NCBI GenBank assembly: GCA_963816775.1
Contig: CAWFLX010000062.1
Location: forward strand, 65,444 to 129,443
Reading direction: 5' to 3'
Length of the DNA: 64,000 bases
Origin: JAFAXD01 sp963816775
GTDB lineage: Bacteria > Pseudomonadota > Alphaproteobacteria > Rhizobiales > Xanthobacteraceae
The notes below the pieces were generated by a model. It searched no databases and was not told the DNA's origin. It worked only from the letters and a program-made list of their open reading frames with translations. Shown piece after piece: positions 34,905-44,047 of the stretch (position 1 is its first letter; every line of letters begins with the position of its first letter). Made by a program: the position numbers and the translations under genes.

Positions 34905-36615
34905 AGCAGGATGTCTCGGCGATTGCCCCAGGATGCGTGACGGCGCCGTGGCGCGCCGACCCGACCTGCTGGGCGTATTTCCAAATGTAACCGGAGGTGA
35001 CCTCCGGCGCGGGCGCGTTCCAACGCGCCTTGCGGCTGTCGAGCTCGGCTTGCGACAGCTCGACGTCCAAGCTGCCGCGTTCGGCATCGATGCGCACGAT
35101 GTCGCCATCGCGCAGCAAAGCGATCGGTCCACCCACCGCGGCTTCGGGGCCGACATGGCCGATGCAGAAGCCGCGTGTTGCGCCGGAAAAGCGTCCGTCC
35201 GTGATCAGGGCGACCTTGCCACCCATGCCTTGCCCGTAGAGAGCGGCGGTGGTGGCCAACATCTCACGCATACCGGGGCCCCCGCGAGGACCTTCATAAC
35301 GAATGACAAGGACGTCGCCTTCCTTGTAGGCCCGGTTCTTTACAGCCTCAAAACACGCTTCTTCTCTGTCGAAGCAGCGCGCCGGACCGGAAAACGTCAA
35401 CTTCGACATACCCGCAACCTTAACGATCGCACCATCGGGAGCCAGATTGCCGACAAGTCCCACTACGCCACCGGTCGCCAGCAGAGGTTTGTCGGCTGAC
35501 CGCACCACGTCCTGATCGTCATTCCATCGGACGCTTTTGAGGTTTTCAGCGATAGTGCGCCCGGTCACAGTCATGCACCCGCCGTGCATGTAACCGTGAT
35601 CGAGCAGTGTCTTCATCAGCAACGGAACGCCGCCAGCTTCAAACAAATCTTTGGCGACATAGCGGCCGCCGGGTTTCAAATCCGCGATATATGGTGTTCT
35701 TTTGAAGACCTCGGCGACGTCGAAGAGGTCGAACTTCACGCCGCACTCGTTTGCAATCGCTGGTAAATGCAGCGCCGCATTGGTCGACCCGCCGGAGGCT
35801 GAAACGACCGCGGCAGCGTTTTGCAGCGCTTCCCGGGTTACGATATCGCGCGGCCGAATCCGCTGCTTGAGCAAATCCATGACTTGCTCGCCGGCGATCA
35901 TGCAGAACTTGTCGCGAATTTCGTACGGCGCCGGGGCACCTGCTGAGTAGGGCAACGCGAGGCCAATGGCTTCCGATACTGTCGCCATCGTGTTGGCGGT
36001 GAACTGCGCCCCACACGCGCCCGCCGATGGACACGCATTCTGCTCCAGCACATCGAGATCATCAGCGGACATTTCGCCGACCGAATACTTGCCGACGGCT
36101 TCGAACACATCCTGGATGGTCACCGGCTTGCCCTTGAACGTCCCGGGCAGGATCGAGCCGCCGTAAATGAAGATCGACGGGATGTTCAGACGGCACATCG
36201 CCATCATCATGCCGGGCAGCGACTTGTCGCAGCCGGCGATGCCGACGAGCGCGTCATAGGCATGCCCGCGGATTGTGAGCTCGACGGAATCCGCAATGAC
36301 CTCGCGCGAGGGCAGCGAGGCCTTCATGCCTTGGTGACCCATCGCGATTCCGTCCGTCACCGTGATGGTGCAGAACTCGCGTGGCGTGCCGCCGGCCGCG
36401 GCGACCCCCTTCTTGACCACCTGGGCCTGACGCATGAGCGCGATGTTGCAGGGCGCCGCTTCATTCCAGCAGGAGGCGACACCTACAAACGGCTGATGGA
36501 TCTGCGCAGTGGTAAGCCCCATCGCGTAGTAGAATGCGCGGTTGGGGGCTCGCTCCGGGCCCTCGGTGACGAACCGGCTCGGCAAGCTACCCTTGAGCGA
36601 TGTCTTGGCGTCCAT
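34891..36615 (-). CDS. ilvD: Dihydroxy-acid dehydratase
   Basis: Fe-S enzyme of 574 residues that makes 2-oxo acids in isoleucine, valine and pantothenate synthesis. The cluster cysteines are in GVASCWNEAAPCN, VGIAGCDKSLPGM and NACPSAGACGAQFTANTM. GRFSGATRGFCIGHVGPEA is the C-terminal signature. Its last 14 bases overlap the exoR start, an unusual coupling of amino-acid synthesis with a periplasmic regulator. Confidence 0.96.
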   Translation of the reverse strand: MDAKTSLKGSLPSRFVTEGPERAPNRAFYYAMGLTTAQIHQPFVGVASCWNEAAPCNIALMRQAQVVKKGVAAAGGTPREFCTITVTDGIAMGHQGMKASLPSREVIADSVELTIRGHAYDALVGIAGCDKSLPGMMMAMCRLNIPSIFIYGGSILPGTFKGKPVTIQDVFEAVGKYSVGEMSADDLDVLEQNACPSAGACGAQFTANTMATVSEAIGLALPYSAGAPAPYEIRDKFCMIAGEQVMDLLKQRIRPRDIVTREALQNAAAVVSASGGSTNAALHLPAIANECGVKFDLFDVAEVFKRTPYIADLKPGGRYVAKDLFEAGGVPLLMKTLLDHGYMHGGCMTVTGRTIAENLKSVRWNDDQDVVRSADKPLLATGGVVGLVGNLAPDGAIVKVAGMSKLTFSGPARCFDREEACFEAVKNRAYKEGDVLVIRYEGPRGGPGMREMLATTAALYGQGMGGKVALITDGRFSGATRGFCIGHVGPEAAVGGPIALLRDGDIVRIDAERGSLDVELSQAELDSRKARWNAPAPEVTSGYIWKYAQQVGSARHGAVTHPGAIAETSCYADI

Positions 36616-36836
36616 TGAGTCGCTTACGCCCCGGCGGGTCCAACATGTGGACCGGCGGGCCCACTCACAAATTGAGGTATCGATCTCGGGGAGCGCTGTG
36701 GCGGAATAGCGGCGCAGGTCTGTCCGACCAAGGAAATTTGTTGATGTTTATGCAGATGTTACCCTGGCGACACAGACACGAGCGGCCTGTTGCAGTGCAT
36801 TAGGAAACGACCATCAACTGACCCGAAGCACTCCTC

Positions 36837-37412
36837 GTGCCCTCCCGCCGTATCCGCAAAGATTTCTTTGATCGCAGCGTCCATGCCGTCGCGCCGGACC
36901 TGATCGGTGCAACCCTGCTGGTTGACGGCGCGGGCGGCATCATTGTGGAGGTTGAGGCCTATCACCACACTGAACCCGCCGCCCATAGCTTTCGGGGGGA
37001 GACGCCGCGCAATAGCGTCATGTTCGGGCCGCCCGGGTACGCCTATGTGTATCGTTCCTATGGGATTCACTGGTGCGTAAATTTCGTATGCGAATCAAAA
37101 GGAAGCGCAAGCGCGGTGCTGATCCGGGCGATCGAGCCGACAGATGGCTTGCGCGTGATGCGCCACCGCCGCGGCGTCGATGACCCGCGGCTTCTGTGTT
37201 CGGGGCCCGGCCGCCTGTGCGAGGCACTTGCGCTCACCGGGTCGCACAACGGCCTGGCGCTCGACCGGCCGCCCTTCGACCTGCGCGCCCGCAGCCAGCC
37301 GGTGGAGGTCGTCGCCGGTGTGCGCATCGGGCTGACCAAGGCGGTCGAGCTGCCGTGGCGCTATGGGCTTGCCGGGTCGCGCTTCCTGAGCAAGCCGTTC
37401 CGGAAGACCTGA
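36837..37412 (+). CDS. DNA-3-methyladenine glycosylase (AAG/MPG family)
   Basis: Base-excision glycosylase of 191 residues that removes alkylated purines. IIVEVEAYHHTEPAAHSFRG carries the catalytic Glu, and RNSVMFGPPGYAYVYRSYGI is the family signature. The C-terminus RYGLAGSRFLSKP is also standard. The start is a GTG at 36837. The 221-bp gap upstream holds one 6-bp hairpin (36637-36653) and nothing else I can name. Confidence 0.92.
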   Translation: MPSRRIRKDFFDRSVHAVAPDLIGATLLVDGAGGIIVEVEAYHHTEPAAHSFRGETPRNSVMFGPPGYAYVYRSYGIHWCVNFVCESKGSASAVLIRAIEPTDGLRVMRHRRGVDDPRLLCSGPGRLCEALALTGSHNGLALDRPPFDLRARSQPVEVVAGVRIGLTKAVELPWRYGLAGSRFLSKPFRKT

Positions 37413-37436
37413 CCCTGGCGGCCGCCCTCAGACGGC

Positions 37437-38147
37437 TCACAGGCGAAATGAGGGATCAAAGCCAAACTGTTCGCGCGCCTTGGAAATCGTCACCGCGCCA
37501 TCGTCCTCGGCGATGTTGTAGATGCCCGGCGCTCCGCGCGTGAGCGCCAGCACGGCGGCGTGGGCAGCGGCGTCGACATGCAGCGGTCCCCGCCCCTGCG
37601 CCACCGCCGTCCAGGTCCCGGGGCCGTAGAGCCGGCCGTAGCGCAGAACGATCCCGTCGAGGCCTGGCGTCCCGGTCACCGCGTCCTCAAGGGCATGGAC
37701 ACCATGGGCGGAAACGGAGCTCACCGCGGGCAGCAGAGGATCGGTCTCGGCGCGTGGCTCCGGCCCGGGCGCGTACGCGAACGCTATGCTCTGGGCGATC
37801 AAGCGGCGGGCGCCTGCCGCCATGGCGGCAGCGATGAGATTGGGGGTGCCTTCGATCCTGATGCGCGCATTGGCGGCGAGCGAGGCCGCGATCTTACCGG
37901 GATCGGCCTCGTCGGGCAGGTCGGTGAGCTGATGGATGACAACCTCGGGCTTCGCCGCGCGCGCCACCTCGCGCAACGCGTCCGCGTCGAACACATCCAC
38001 CACGACCGGGGACGCGCCCGCATCCGCAATCAGGCCCGCGCGGGCGGCCGAGCGCGTTGTCCCGGTGACGTCGTGGCCGGCACGCACGAGCAAGGTCAAC
38101 AACGGCCGCCCGATGACGCCGGTAGCCCCCGCAAGCAGAATTCGCAT
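37437..38147 (-). CDS. Atypical NAD(P)-dependent epimerase/dehydratase-family protein
   Basis: Extended-SDR-like protein of 236 residues. It begins MRILLAGATGVIGRPLLTLL, a classical GxxGxxG nucleotide-binding motif. The usual YxxxK is not seen where expected; SVSAHGVHALEDAVTGTPG occupies that place, followed by GIVLRYGRLYGPGT. This is typical of atypical SDRs that act as regulators or unusual reductases. It follows prfC closely (18 bp between prfC end and this gene) but on the same strand is upstream-independent. Substrate unknown. Confidence 0.78.
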   Translation of the reverse strand: MRILLAGATGVIGRPLLTLLVRAGHDVTGTTRSAARAGLIADAGASPVVVDVFDADALREVARAAKPEVVIHQLTDLPDEADPGKIAASLAANARIRIEGTPNLIAAAMAAGARRLIAQSIAFAYAPGPEPRAETDPLLPAVSSVSAHGVHALEDAVTGTPGLDGIVLRYGRLYGPGTWTAVAQGRGPLHVDAAAHAAVLALTRGAPGIYNIAEDDGAVTISKAREQFGFDPSFRL

Positions 38148-38165
38148 CAGATTGCCCCGCCGGTC

Positions 38166-39782
38166 TTACTGCTTGGCGTGCAAATCCTTTACGTCGGTAA
38201 AGGTCACGCCCGGCCACTGCTGCGTCGTGTAGTCGACGTAGAACGCGGATCGGAACAGGCAGATCGGATCGCCATCGACGTCCTCCGCAATGGCGCTGCG
38301 TTGCGCGGCGATGAATTCGGCCAGCCGGTTCTTGTCGGGGCATGAAATCCAGCGTGCGAGTGCGAATTCACTGGCTTCAAATCCCATGTCGACACCGTAT
38401 TCGCGCGCAAGCCGATCTGCCAGCACGTCAAGCTGCAGTTGACCGACGACGCCAACGAGCGCCGGCGAGCCGTCGAGCGGGCGAAACACCTGCACGGCCC
38501 CCTCCTCGGCGAGTTGCTGGAGCGCCTGGCGCAGCTTCTTCGCCTTCATGGCGTCCGCAAGCCGAACCCGGCGCAGGATTTCCGGAGCAAAGCTCGGCAC
38601 GCCGACGAAGTTCAGCGCTTCGCCTTCGGTCAGCGTATCCCCGATACGCAGGGTGCCGTGGTTGGGGATTCCGAACACATCGCCGGCGAACGCCTGTTCG
38701 GCGAGCGCGCGCTCCTGCGCGAAGAAGAACTGCGGCATGTTCAGGCTGATGGTCTTGCCGGTGCGGACTTGGCGCACCTTCATGCCGCGCGTGAGCTGGC
38801 CGGAGCACAGACGCGCGAACGCGATGCGGTCGCGGTGGTTGGGGTCCATGTTCGCCTGGATCTTGAACACGAACGCGGTCATCTCGCTCTCGGCTGCCTC
38901 GACGGTGCGCCGGTCGGCGGCCTGCGCGCGCGGGGGCGGCGCGAACGCGGCGAGCGCATCCAAGAGATCGCCGACGCCGAAATTCTTCAGCGCACTTCCG
39001 AAAAACACCGGGCTCAGGTGGCCTTCGCGAAAGGCCGCGAGATCGAACGGCTTGCAGGCCTCGCGCACGAGCGCAAGCTCGTCCGCGATGACGCCGGCAT
39101 CGAGGTTCGGGTTGAGCGCCGCGACCTCTGCGATCGCCATGGTACGCGCCGTGCCGGCCTTGCCGGCGTCGCCTTCCAGCAGCCGTACCCGACCGGACCC
39201 GATCTCGACCGTTCCCGCGAAATCCTTGCCGCGGCCGATCGGCCACGTCACCGGGGCGGTGTCGAGCGCCAACGTCTTTTCGATCTCGTCCAGCAACTCG
39301 AACGGATCGCGGCTTTCACGATCGAGCTTGTTGATGAACGTGACGATCGGGATATCGCGCAGGCGACAGACCTCGAACAGCTTGCGGGTGCGCGCCTCGA
39401 TGCCCTTGGCGGCGTCGATCACCATCACGGCGGAATCGACCGCCGTCAGCGTGCGGTAGGTATCCTCGGAAAAGTCCTCGTGGCCCGGCGTGTCGAGCAA
39501 ATTGAACACGCGGCCGTCGTACTCAAACGTCATCACCGAGGTGACGACCGAAATACCGCGCTCGCGCTCGATCGACATCCAGTCGGAGCGGGTGCTGCGG
39601 CGGTCGCGCTTGGCCCGCACCTGCCCGGCGAGCTGGATCGCGCCGCCGAACAGCAACAGCTTCTCGGTCAGCGTGGTCTTGCCCGCGTCCGGGTGCGAGA
39701 TAATGGCGAAGGTGCGGCGGCGCGAAATCTCGCTCGCCAGCGGCGAAAGCGCGACGTCGGCCGCCGGCGGACGGATCGGCAT
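38166..39782 (-). CDS. prfC: Peptide chain release factor 3
   Basis: Translational GTPase of 538 residues that recycles RF1/RF2 from the ribosome. G1 is SHPDAGKTTLTEKLL, switch II is LLDTPGHEDF and G4 is INKLDR. KRDRRSTRSDWMSIERERGI is an RF3-type switch region. ATG 39782 (MPIRPPAADVALSPLASEIS) is used, giving a typical length; ATG 39788 is possible. The valS stop at 39821 is 38 bp upstream. Confidence 0.95.
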   Translation of the reverse strand: MPIRPPAADVALSPLASEISRRRTFAIISHPDAGKTTLTEKLLLFGGAIQLAGQVRAKRDRRSTRSDWMSIERERGISVVTSVMTFEYDGRVFNLLDTPGHEDFSEDTYRTLTAVDSAVMVIDAAKGIEARTRKLFEVCRLRDIPIVTFINKLDRESRDPFELLDEIEKTLALDTAPVTWPIGRGKDFAGTVEIGSGRVRLLEGDAGKAGTARTMAIAEVAALNPNLDAGVIADELALVREACKPFDLAAFREGHLSPVFFGSALKNFGVGDLLDALAAFAPPPRAQAADRRTVEAAESEMTAFVFKIQANMDPNHRDRIAFARLCSGQLTRGMKVRQVRTGKTISLNMPQFFFAQERALAEQAFAGDVFGIPNHGTLRIGDTLTEGEALNFVGVPSFAPEILRRVRLADAMKAKKLRQALQQLAEEGAVQVFRPLDGSPALVGVVGQLQLDVLADRLAREYGVDMGFEASEFALARWISCPDKNRLAEFIAAQRSAIAEDVDGDPICLFRSAFYVDYTTQQWPGVTFTDVKDLHAKQ

Positions 39783-39820
39783 GTGCATGGCGCGGGATGT
39801 GGCAGCGCGCGTGGGCGGCG

Positions 39821-42670
39821 TCAAGTCGCGTCCTTGAGGCGCTCCAGCGCTTCCAGGATCTTGACGCGGTGCCCCTGCGCTTCCTCGCGCTTCTCGCGAT
39901 CGGCTTCCACGACCTCCTCGGGGGCGCGCGCCAGGAAATCGGCATTGGCGAGCTTGGCGTCGACGCGCTTGATGTCGGCCTCGACCTTCAGGCGCTCCTT
40001 CTCGAGCCGCGCGCGCTCAGCCGCGAGATCGATGACGCCTTTGAGCGGCAGGGCCGCGACCTCCCCGCGCACCAGCAGTTGAACAGACCCGGGCGGCGGC
40101 GCGTCGGCAAACGAAATGCCGGCGACCCGCGCCAATCGCTGGATGACCTCCTGCCACCGTTGCGCCCGCGCACTCGTGTGGGGCGATGCACCCGCCAGTA
40201 CCAGCGGCAGCTGAGTCGCCGGCGCTATGTTCATCTCCGCGCGCACCGAGCGGACCGCGCTGATCAGATCAACCACCCAGCCGATCTCGGCTTCAGCGTT
40301 CGCGTCCTCAAGCCCCGCGCCGGCCGGCCAAGAGGTCAGGGTCAACAACTCGTCGCGCGCTGCGCCGGCGGCCGTCACCTGCCAGAGCTCCTCGGTGATG
40401 AACGGCATGAACGGGTGCAGCAGTTTGAGAATCTCATCGCGCACGAACGCCACCATGGCGCGCGTTTCGGTCTTGGCGGCGTTGTCAGGACCGGTCAGCA
40501 CCGGCTTGACCAGCTCGAGATACCAATCGCAGTAGACGTTCCACACGAACCGGTAGGCGGCGCCGGCGGCCTCGTTGAATTTGTAGGCCTCAATCGCCCG
40601 CGTCACCTCCCGCACGGCACCGGTGGCTTCGTGCGCGATCCAGCGGTTGAGCGTCTCCTTGGCCGCGGTCGCATCAAAGCCCGGAACAGTCGTGCAGTTG
40701 TTGACCTCGGCGAAGCGACAGGCGTTCCAGATCTTGGTCGCGAAGTTGCGATAGCCTTCGACCCGCTGGGTCGAGAGCTTGATATCGCGTCCCTGCGCCG
40801 CCATCGCGGCCAGTGTAAAGCGCAGCGCATCGGCACCGTAATCGTCGATCAGGTGCAACGGATCGATGACGTTGCCCTTCGACTTCGACATCTTGGCGCC
40901 CTTCTCGTCGCGCACGAGGGCGTGGATGTAGACGGTGCGGAACGGCACCTCCTGCTTGAAATGCAGGCCCATCATCATCATGCGGGCGACCCAGAAGAAG
41001 ATGATGTCGAAACCCGTGACCAGCACATCGGTCGGATAGTAGCGCGCAAGTTCAGGCGTCTCGTCCGGCCAGCCCAAGGTCGAAAACGGCCAGAGCGCGG
41101 ATGAAAACCACGTGTCGAGCACATCCTCGTCACGCGTGAGGTACTGCGACCTGCGCTCCGCACTGTTTGCGATTGCCTCGGCCTCGGCCTCCGTGATCGC
41201 TCCATTGACCGTATCGTAGGCGAGCGCGTCGGCCAGCGCCTCGTCCTCTGTCTCGGCGACAAACACCTTGCCGTCAGGTCCGTACCAGGCGGGTATCTGA
41301 TGCCCCCACCAGAGCTGGCGCGACACGCACCAGGGCTGAATGTTCTCCATCCAGTCGAAGTAGGTCTTGTCCCAGTTCTTGGGCACGAACACGGTGCGCG
41401 CTTCGCGCACCGCCGCGATCGGCGCCTCGGCCATGGTCTTGGCGTCCACGTACCACTGGTCGGTGAGATAAGGCTCGATCACCGCGCCCGAGCGATCACC
41501 ATGCGGCACCGTGTGGGCGCTGGGCTCGATCTTCGCGAGCAGCCCGGCCGCCGCCATACGTTCGACCACTTTTATGCGAGCGTCAAAGCGATCGAGGCCA
41601 TGCATTGCAAGCGTTGCGTCGAGGTCCGCAGACCTGGGGGTGTCAGCCAGAAATGCTTCGTTGTCGGCGAGATTAAGCTTGGCCTCGGCATCGAACACGT
41701 TGATCAGCGGCAGGTTGTGACGGCGCCCGACTTCGAAATCGTTGAAGTCATGCGCCGGCGTGATCTTGACCGCGCCGGTGCCCTTCTCGGGATCGGAATA
41801 GGTATCGGCGATGATTGGAATTCGCCGGCCGACCAGCGGCAGGATGACGTGTTTGCCAACAAGATCGGCGTAACGCTCATCCTCGGGATGCACTGCGACT
41901 GCGGTATCGCCGAGCATCGTTTCCGGCCGCGTGGTCGCGACCGTGATGGTGCGGCCGGGCAACTCGGCCAACGGGTAATCGAAATAATAGAGATGCCCGT
42001 TCGGATTACGCTTGAGGACCTTGCCGAGGGCCGCAACGTCGAAGTCTTGGCCGTCCGCGCGCGCCCACGTAAACGTGCCCTTGGCCTCGACCTGCTGCAC
42101 TTCGAGATCGGAGATCGCGGTAAGCAGCTTCGGATCCCAGTTGACGAGCCGCTTGTCCTTGTAGATCAGCCCGGCGCGATAGAGCTCCACGAACACTTTG
42201 ATGACGGCCCGCGACAAGCCTTCATCCATGGTGAAGCGCTCACGCGACCAATCGCAGGACGCACCAAGCCGTTTGAGCTGATTGATGATGGTGCCGCCTG
42301 ACTCGGCTTTCCAGGCCCACACGCGCTCGAGAAACTTCTCGCGCCCGAGATCACGCCGCGACGGCTCCTGCCGCTCCATCAGCTGACGCTCGACCACCAT
42401 CTGCGTGGCAATGCCGGCATGATCGGTTCCGGGTTGCCACAGCACGTCGCGTCCGCGCATGCGTTGGAAGCGGCAGAGAATATCCTGCAAGGTATTGTTG
42501 AGCGCATGGCCCATATGCAGGGAGCCGGTTACGTTGGGCGGCGGGATGACAATCGCGAACGGTTGCGCGTCGCGACGACCGGCCCGACCAGCACGAAACG
42601 CCTGCGCCTTTTCCCAGGCCGCGTAGATGCGGCCTTCGATCTCGGACGGTTGGTAGGTTTTTTCGATCAT
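39821..42670 (-). CDS. valS: Valyl-tRNA synthetase
   Basis: Class I synthetase of 949 residues. The HIGH motif reads HMGH in PPPNVTGSLHMGHALNNT, and KMSKS is intact in GAKMSKSKGNVIDPL. The editing domain (ATTRPETMLGDTAVAVHP) and the C-terminal coiled coil (LAAERARLEKERLKVEADIK) are present. ATG 42670 (MIEKTYQPSEIEGRIYAAWE) is the usual start. In many relatives a PopZ-like (DUF2497) gene separates valS from tolC; here an MFS gene on the other strand does. Confidence 0.97.
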   Translation of the reverse strand: MIEKTYQPSEIEGRIYAAWEKAQAFRAGRAGRRDAQPFAIVIPPPNVTGSLHMGHALNNTLQDILCRFQRMRGRDVLWQPGTDHAGIATQMVVERQLMERQEPSRRDLGREKFLERVWAWKAESGGTIINQLKRLGASCDWSRERFTMDEGLSRAVIKVFVELYRAGLIYKDKRLVNWDPKLLTAISDLEVQQVEAKGTFTWARADGQDFDVAALGKVLKRNPNGHLYYFDYPLAELPGRTITVATTRPETMLGDTAVAVHPEDERYADLVGKHVILPLVGRRIPIIADTYSDPEKGTGAVKITPAHDFNDFEVGRRHNLPLINVFDAEAKLNLADNEAFLADTPRSADLDATLAMHGLDRFDARIKVVERMAAAGLLAKIEPSAHTVPHGDRSGAVIEPYLTDQWYVDAKTMAEAPIAAVREARTVFVPKNWDKTYFDWMENIQPWCVSRQLWWGHQIPAWYGPDGKVFVAETEDEALADALAYDTVNGAITEAEAEAIANSAERRSQYLTRDEDVLDTWFSSALWPFSTLGWPDETPELARYYPTDVLVTGFDIIFFWVARMMMMGLHFKQEVPFRTVYIHALVRDEKGAKMSKSKGNVIDPLHLIDDYGADALRFTLAAMAAQGRDIKLSTQRVEGYRNFATKIWNACRFAEVNNCTTVPGFDATAAKETLNRWIAHEATGAVREVTRAIEAYKFNEAAGAAYRFVWNVYCDWYLELVKPVLTGPDNAAKTETRAMVAFVRDEILKLLHPFMPFITEELWQVTAAGAARDELLTLTSWPAGAGLEDANAEAEIGWVVDLISAVRSVRAEMNIAPATQLPLVLAGASPHTSARAQRWQEVIQRLARVAGISFADAPPPGSVQLLVRGEVAALPLKGVIDLAAERARLEKERLKVEADIKRVDAKLANADFLARAPEEVVEADREKREEAQGHRVKILEALERLKDAT

Positions 42671-42823
42671 GTGGGCGGCTAAAAACCCTGATGGTCGCAC
42701 GCTGTCAACGTCCCGCATGGCTCCCGCGCGGCGGACGGCCTCGGCAGTCGGCCGGCGGGTTTATATAGACTGATTGTGGGTTCCGGGGGGCGCGAGCGCG
42801 CGCCGGCGTTGGGCCGAACACGA

Positions 42824-44032
42824 ATGCAAGAAAAATTGCCGGTGTCTCCACCTCCCCCAGCCGCACAAGCGTCCTACACCCGCGCCATCGTGCTGCTCGC
42901 GATCGGAGGCTTCGCGAGCCAGGCGATGGTGCGCTCGGCCGATTCGTTGCTGCCACAGATTGCGCAGGACTTCGCGGTGACGATCGGCGTCGCATCCGTT
43001 GCCGTGTGGGCCTATTCGCTCGTGCACGGTTCGATGCAGCTCTTCATCGGACCAATCGGCGACCGCTTCGGCAAATATCCGATGGTCGTGGTCGCCTGCG
43101 CGGGCGCCTGTGTGTTCGTCGCGCTGTGCGGTGTGACCCAGAGCCTGACGGCGCTGACGATCGCGCGCATCGCATCGGCGGCGTTCGCGGCCTGGATCAT
43201 TCCAATGGGGATGGCGTACATCGGCGATGTCGTCCCCTACGCGGGTCGGCAGCAGGTGCTGGCACGCTTTCTCACGGGCCAGATCACCGGGCAGCTGTTT
43301 GGTCAGGCCGCCGGCGGCATTCTCGGCGATTGGCTCGGCTGGCGGGCGGTGTTTTTCGTGCTGGCTGCTTTCCTCGGCCTCGCGGCGATTGCACTCGCCC
43401 GCGAGCTTGCAATCAATCCGCAGACGCGGCCACCTGAGCACAAAGGACGTTCGCGCGGCTTCTGGCGCGAAAACGCGATCGTGCTGACGAACCCGTGGGC
43501 GAGGCTGATCATCGTCACCGCGGGACTCGAATACAGCGTGATGTTCGGCGCGTTCGCCTATGTGGGCGCCGACCTGTTTGCCCGCTTCGGCCTGCGGTTC
43601 TCACTGATCGGATTGACCATCGGCACTTTTGCCATCGGCGGCCTGATCTATGTCGGCTTCGCACCGAATCTGGTCGCGCGATTCGGGCAGACGGGCTTGG
43701 CCAAGTGGGGCGGGATCGTCCTCGGCTGTTCCTACCTGGCGCTCGCCTTCACACCGACCTGGTGGCTTGCTCCCGTCGCGGTGACGTTCGTCGGGCTGGG
43801 CTTCTACATGCTGCACAATACGTTGCAGACCAACGCCACGCAGATGTCGCCCGATGCGCGCGGCACCGCTGTTGGGTTGTTCTCGGCCGCGCTCTACCTC
43901 GGGCAGACGGCGGGGGTTGCCGCGATGGCGCCGCTGGTGGACCGGGCTGGCGCCCCGCCCGTGTTCATGGCCGCGGCGATCCTGTTGGCCGTGTTGGGAA
44001 CGTGGTTTGGCTGGCGTCTGGGGCGCCGTTAA
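42824..44032 (+). CDS. MFS-family transporter
   Basis: Inner-membrane transporter of 402 residues with about 12 helices. The loop 2-3 motif is GPIGDRFGKYPMVV. IVLLAIGGFASQAMVRSADS begins the first helix, and a central hydrophilic loop (PPEHKGRSRGFWRENA) separates the halves. ATG 42824 is chosen because the longer frame adds only a polar stretch. The gene stands alone, divergent from valS and convergent with tolC. The cargo cannot be predicted. Confidence 0.88.
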   Translation: MQEKLPVSPPPPAAQASYTRAIVLLAIGGFASQAMVRSADSLLPQIAQDFAVTIGVASVAVWAYSLVHGSMQLFIGPIGDRFGKYPMVVVACAGACVFVALCGVTQSLTALTIARIASAAFAAWIIPMGMAYIGDVVPYAGRQQVLARFLTGQITGQLFGQAAGGILGDWLGWRAVFFVLAAFLGLAAIALARELAINPQTRPPEHKGRSRGFWRENAIVLTNPWARLIIVTAGLEYSVMFGAFAYVGADLFARFGLRFSLIGLTIGTFAIGGLIYVGFAPNLVARFGQTGLAKWGGIVLGCSYLALAFTPTWWLAPVAVTFVGLGFYMLHNTLQTNATQMSPDARGTAVGLFSAALYLGQTAGVAAMAPLVDRAGAPPVFMAAAILLAVLGTWFGWRLGRR

Positions 44033-44047
44033 ACGGCCAGGCAACGA

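Noticed and set aside
38439..41104. Long + strand frames opposite prfC and valS
   Set aside because: Antisense shadows of two certain genes; low-complexity Arg/Ala composition and no ribosome sites.
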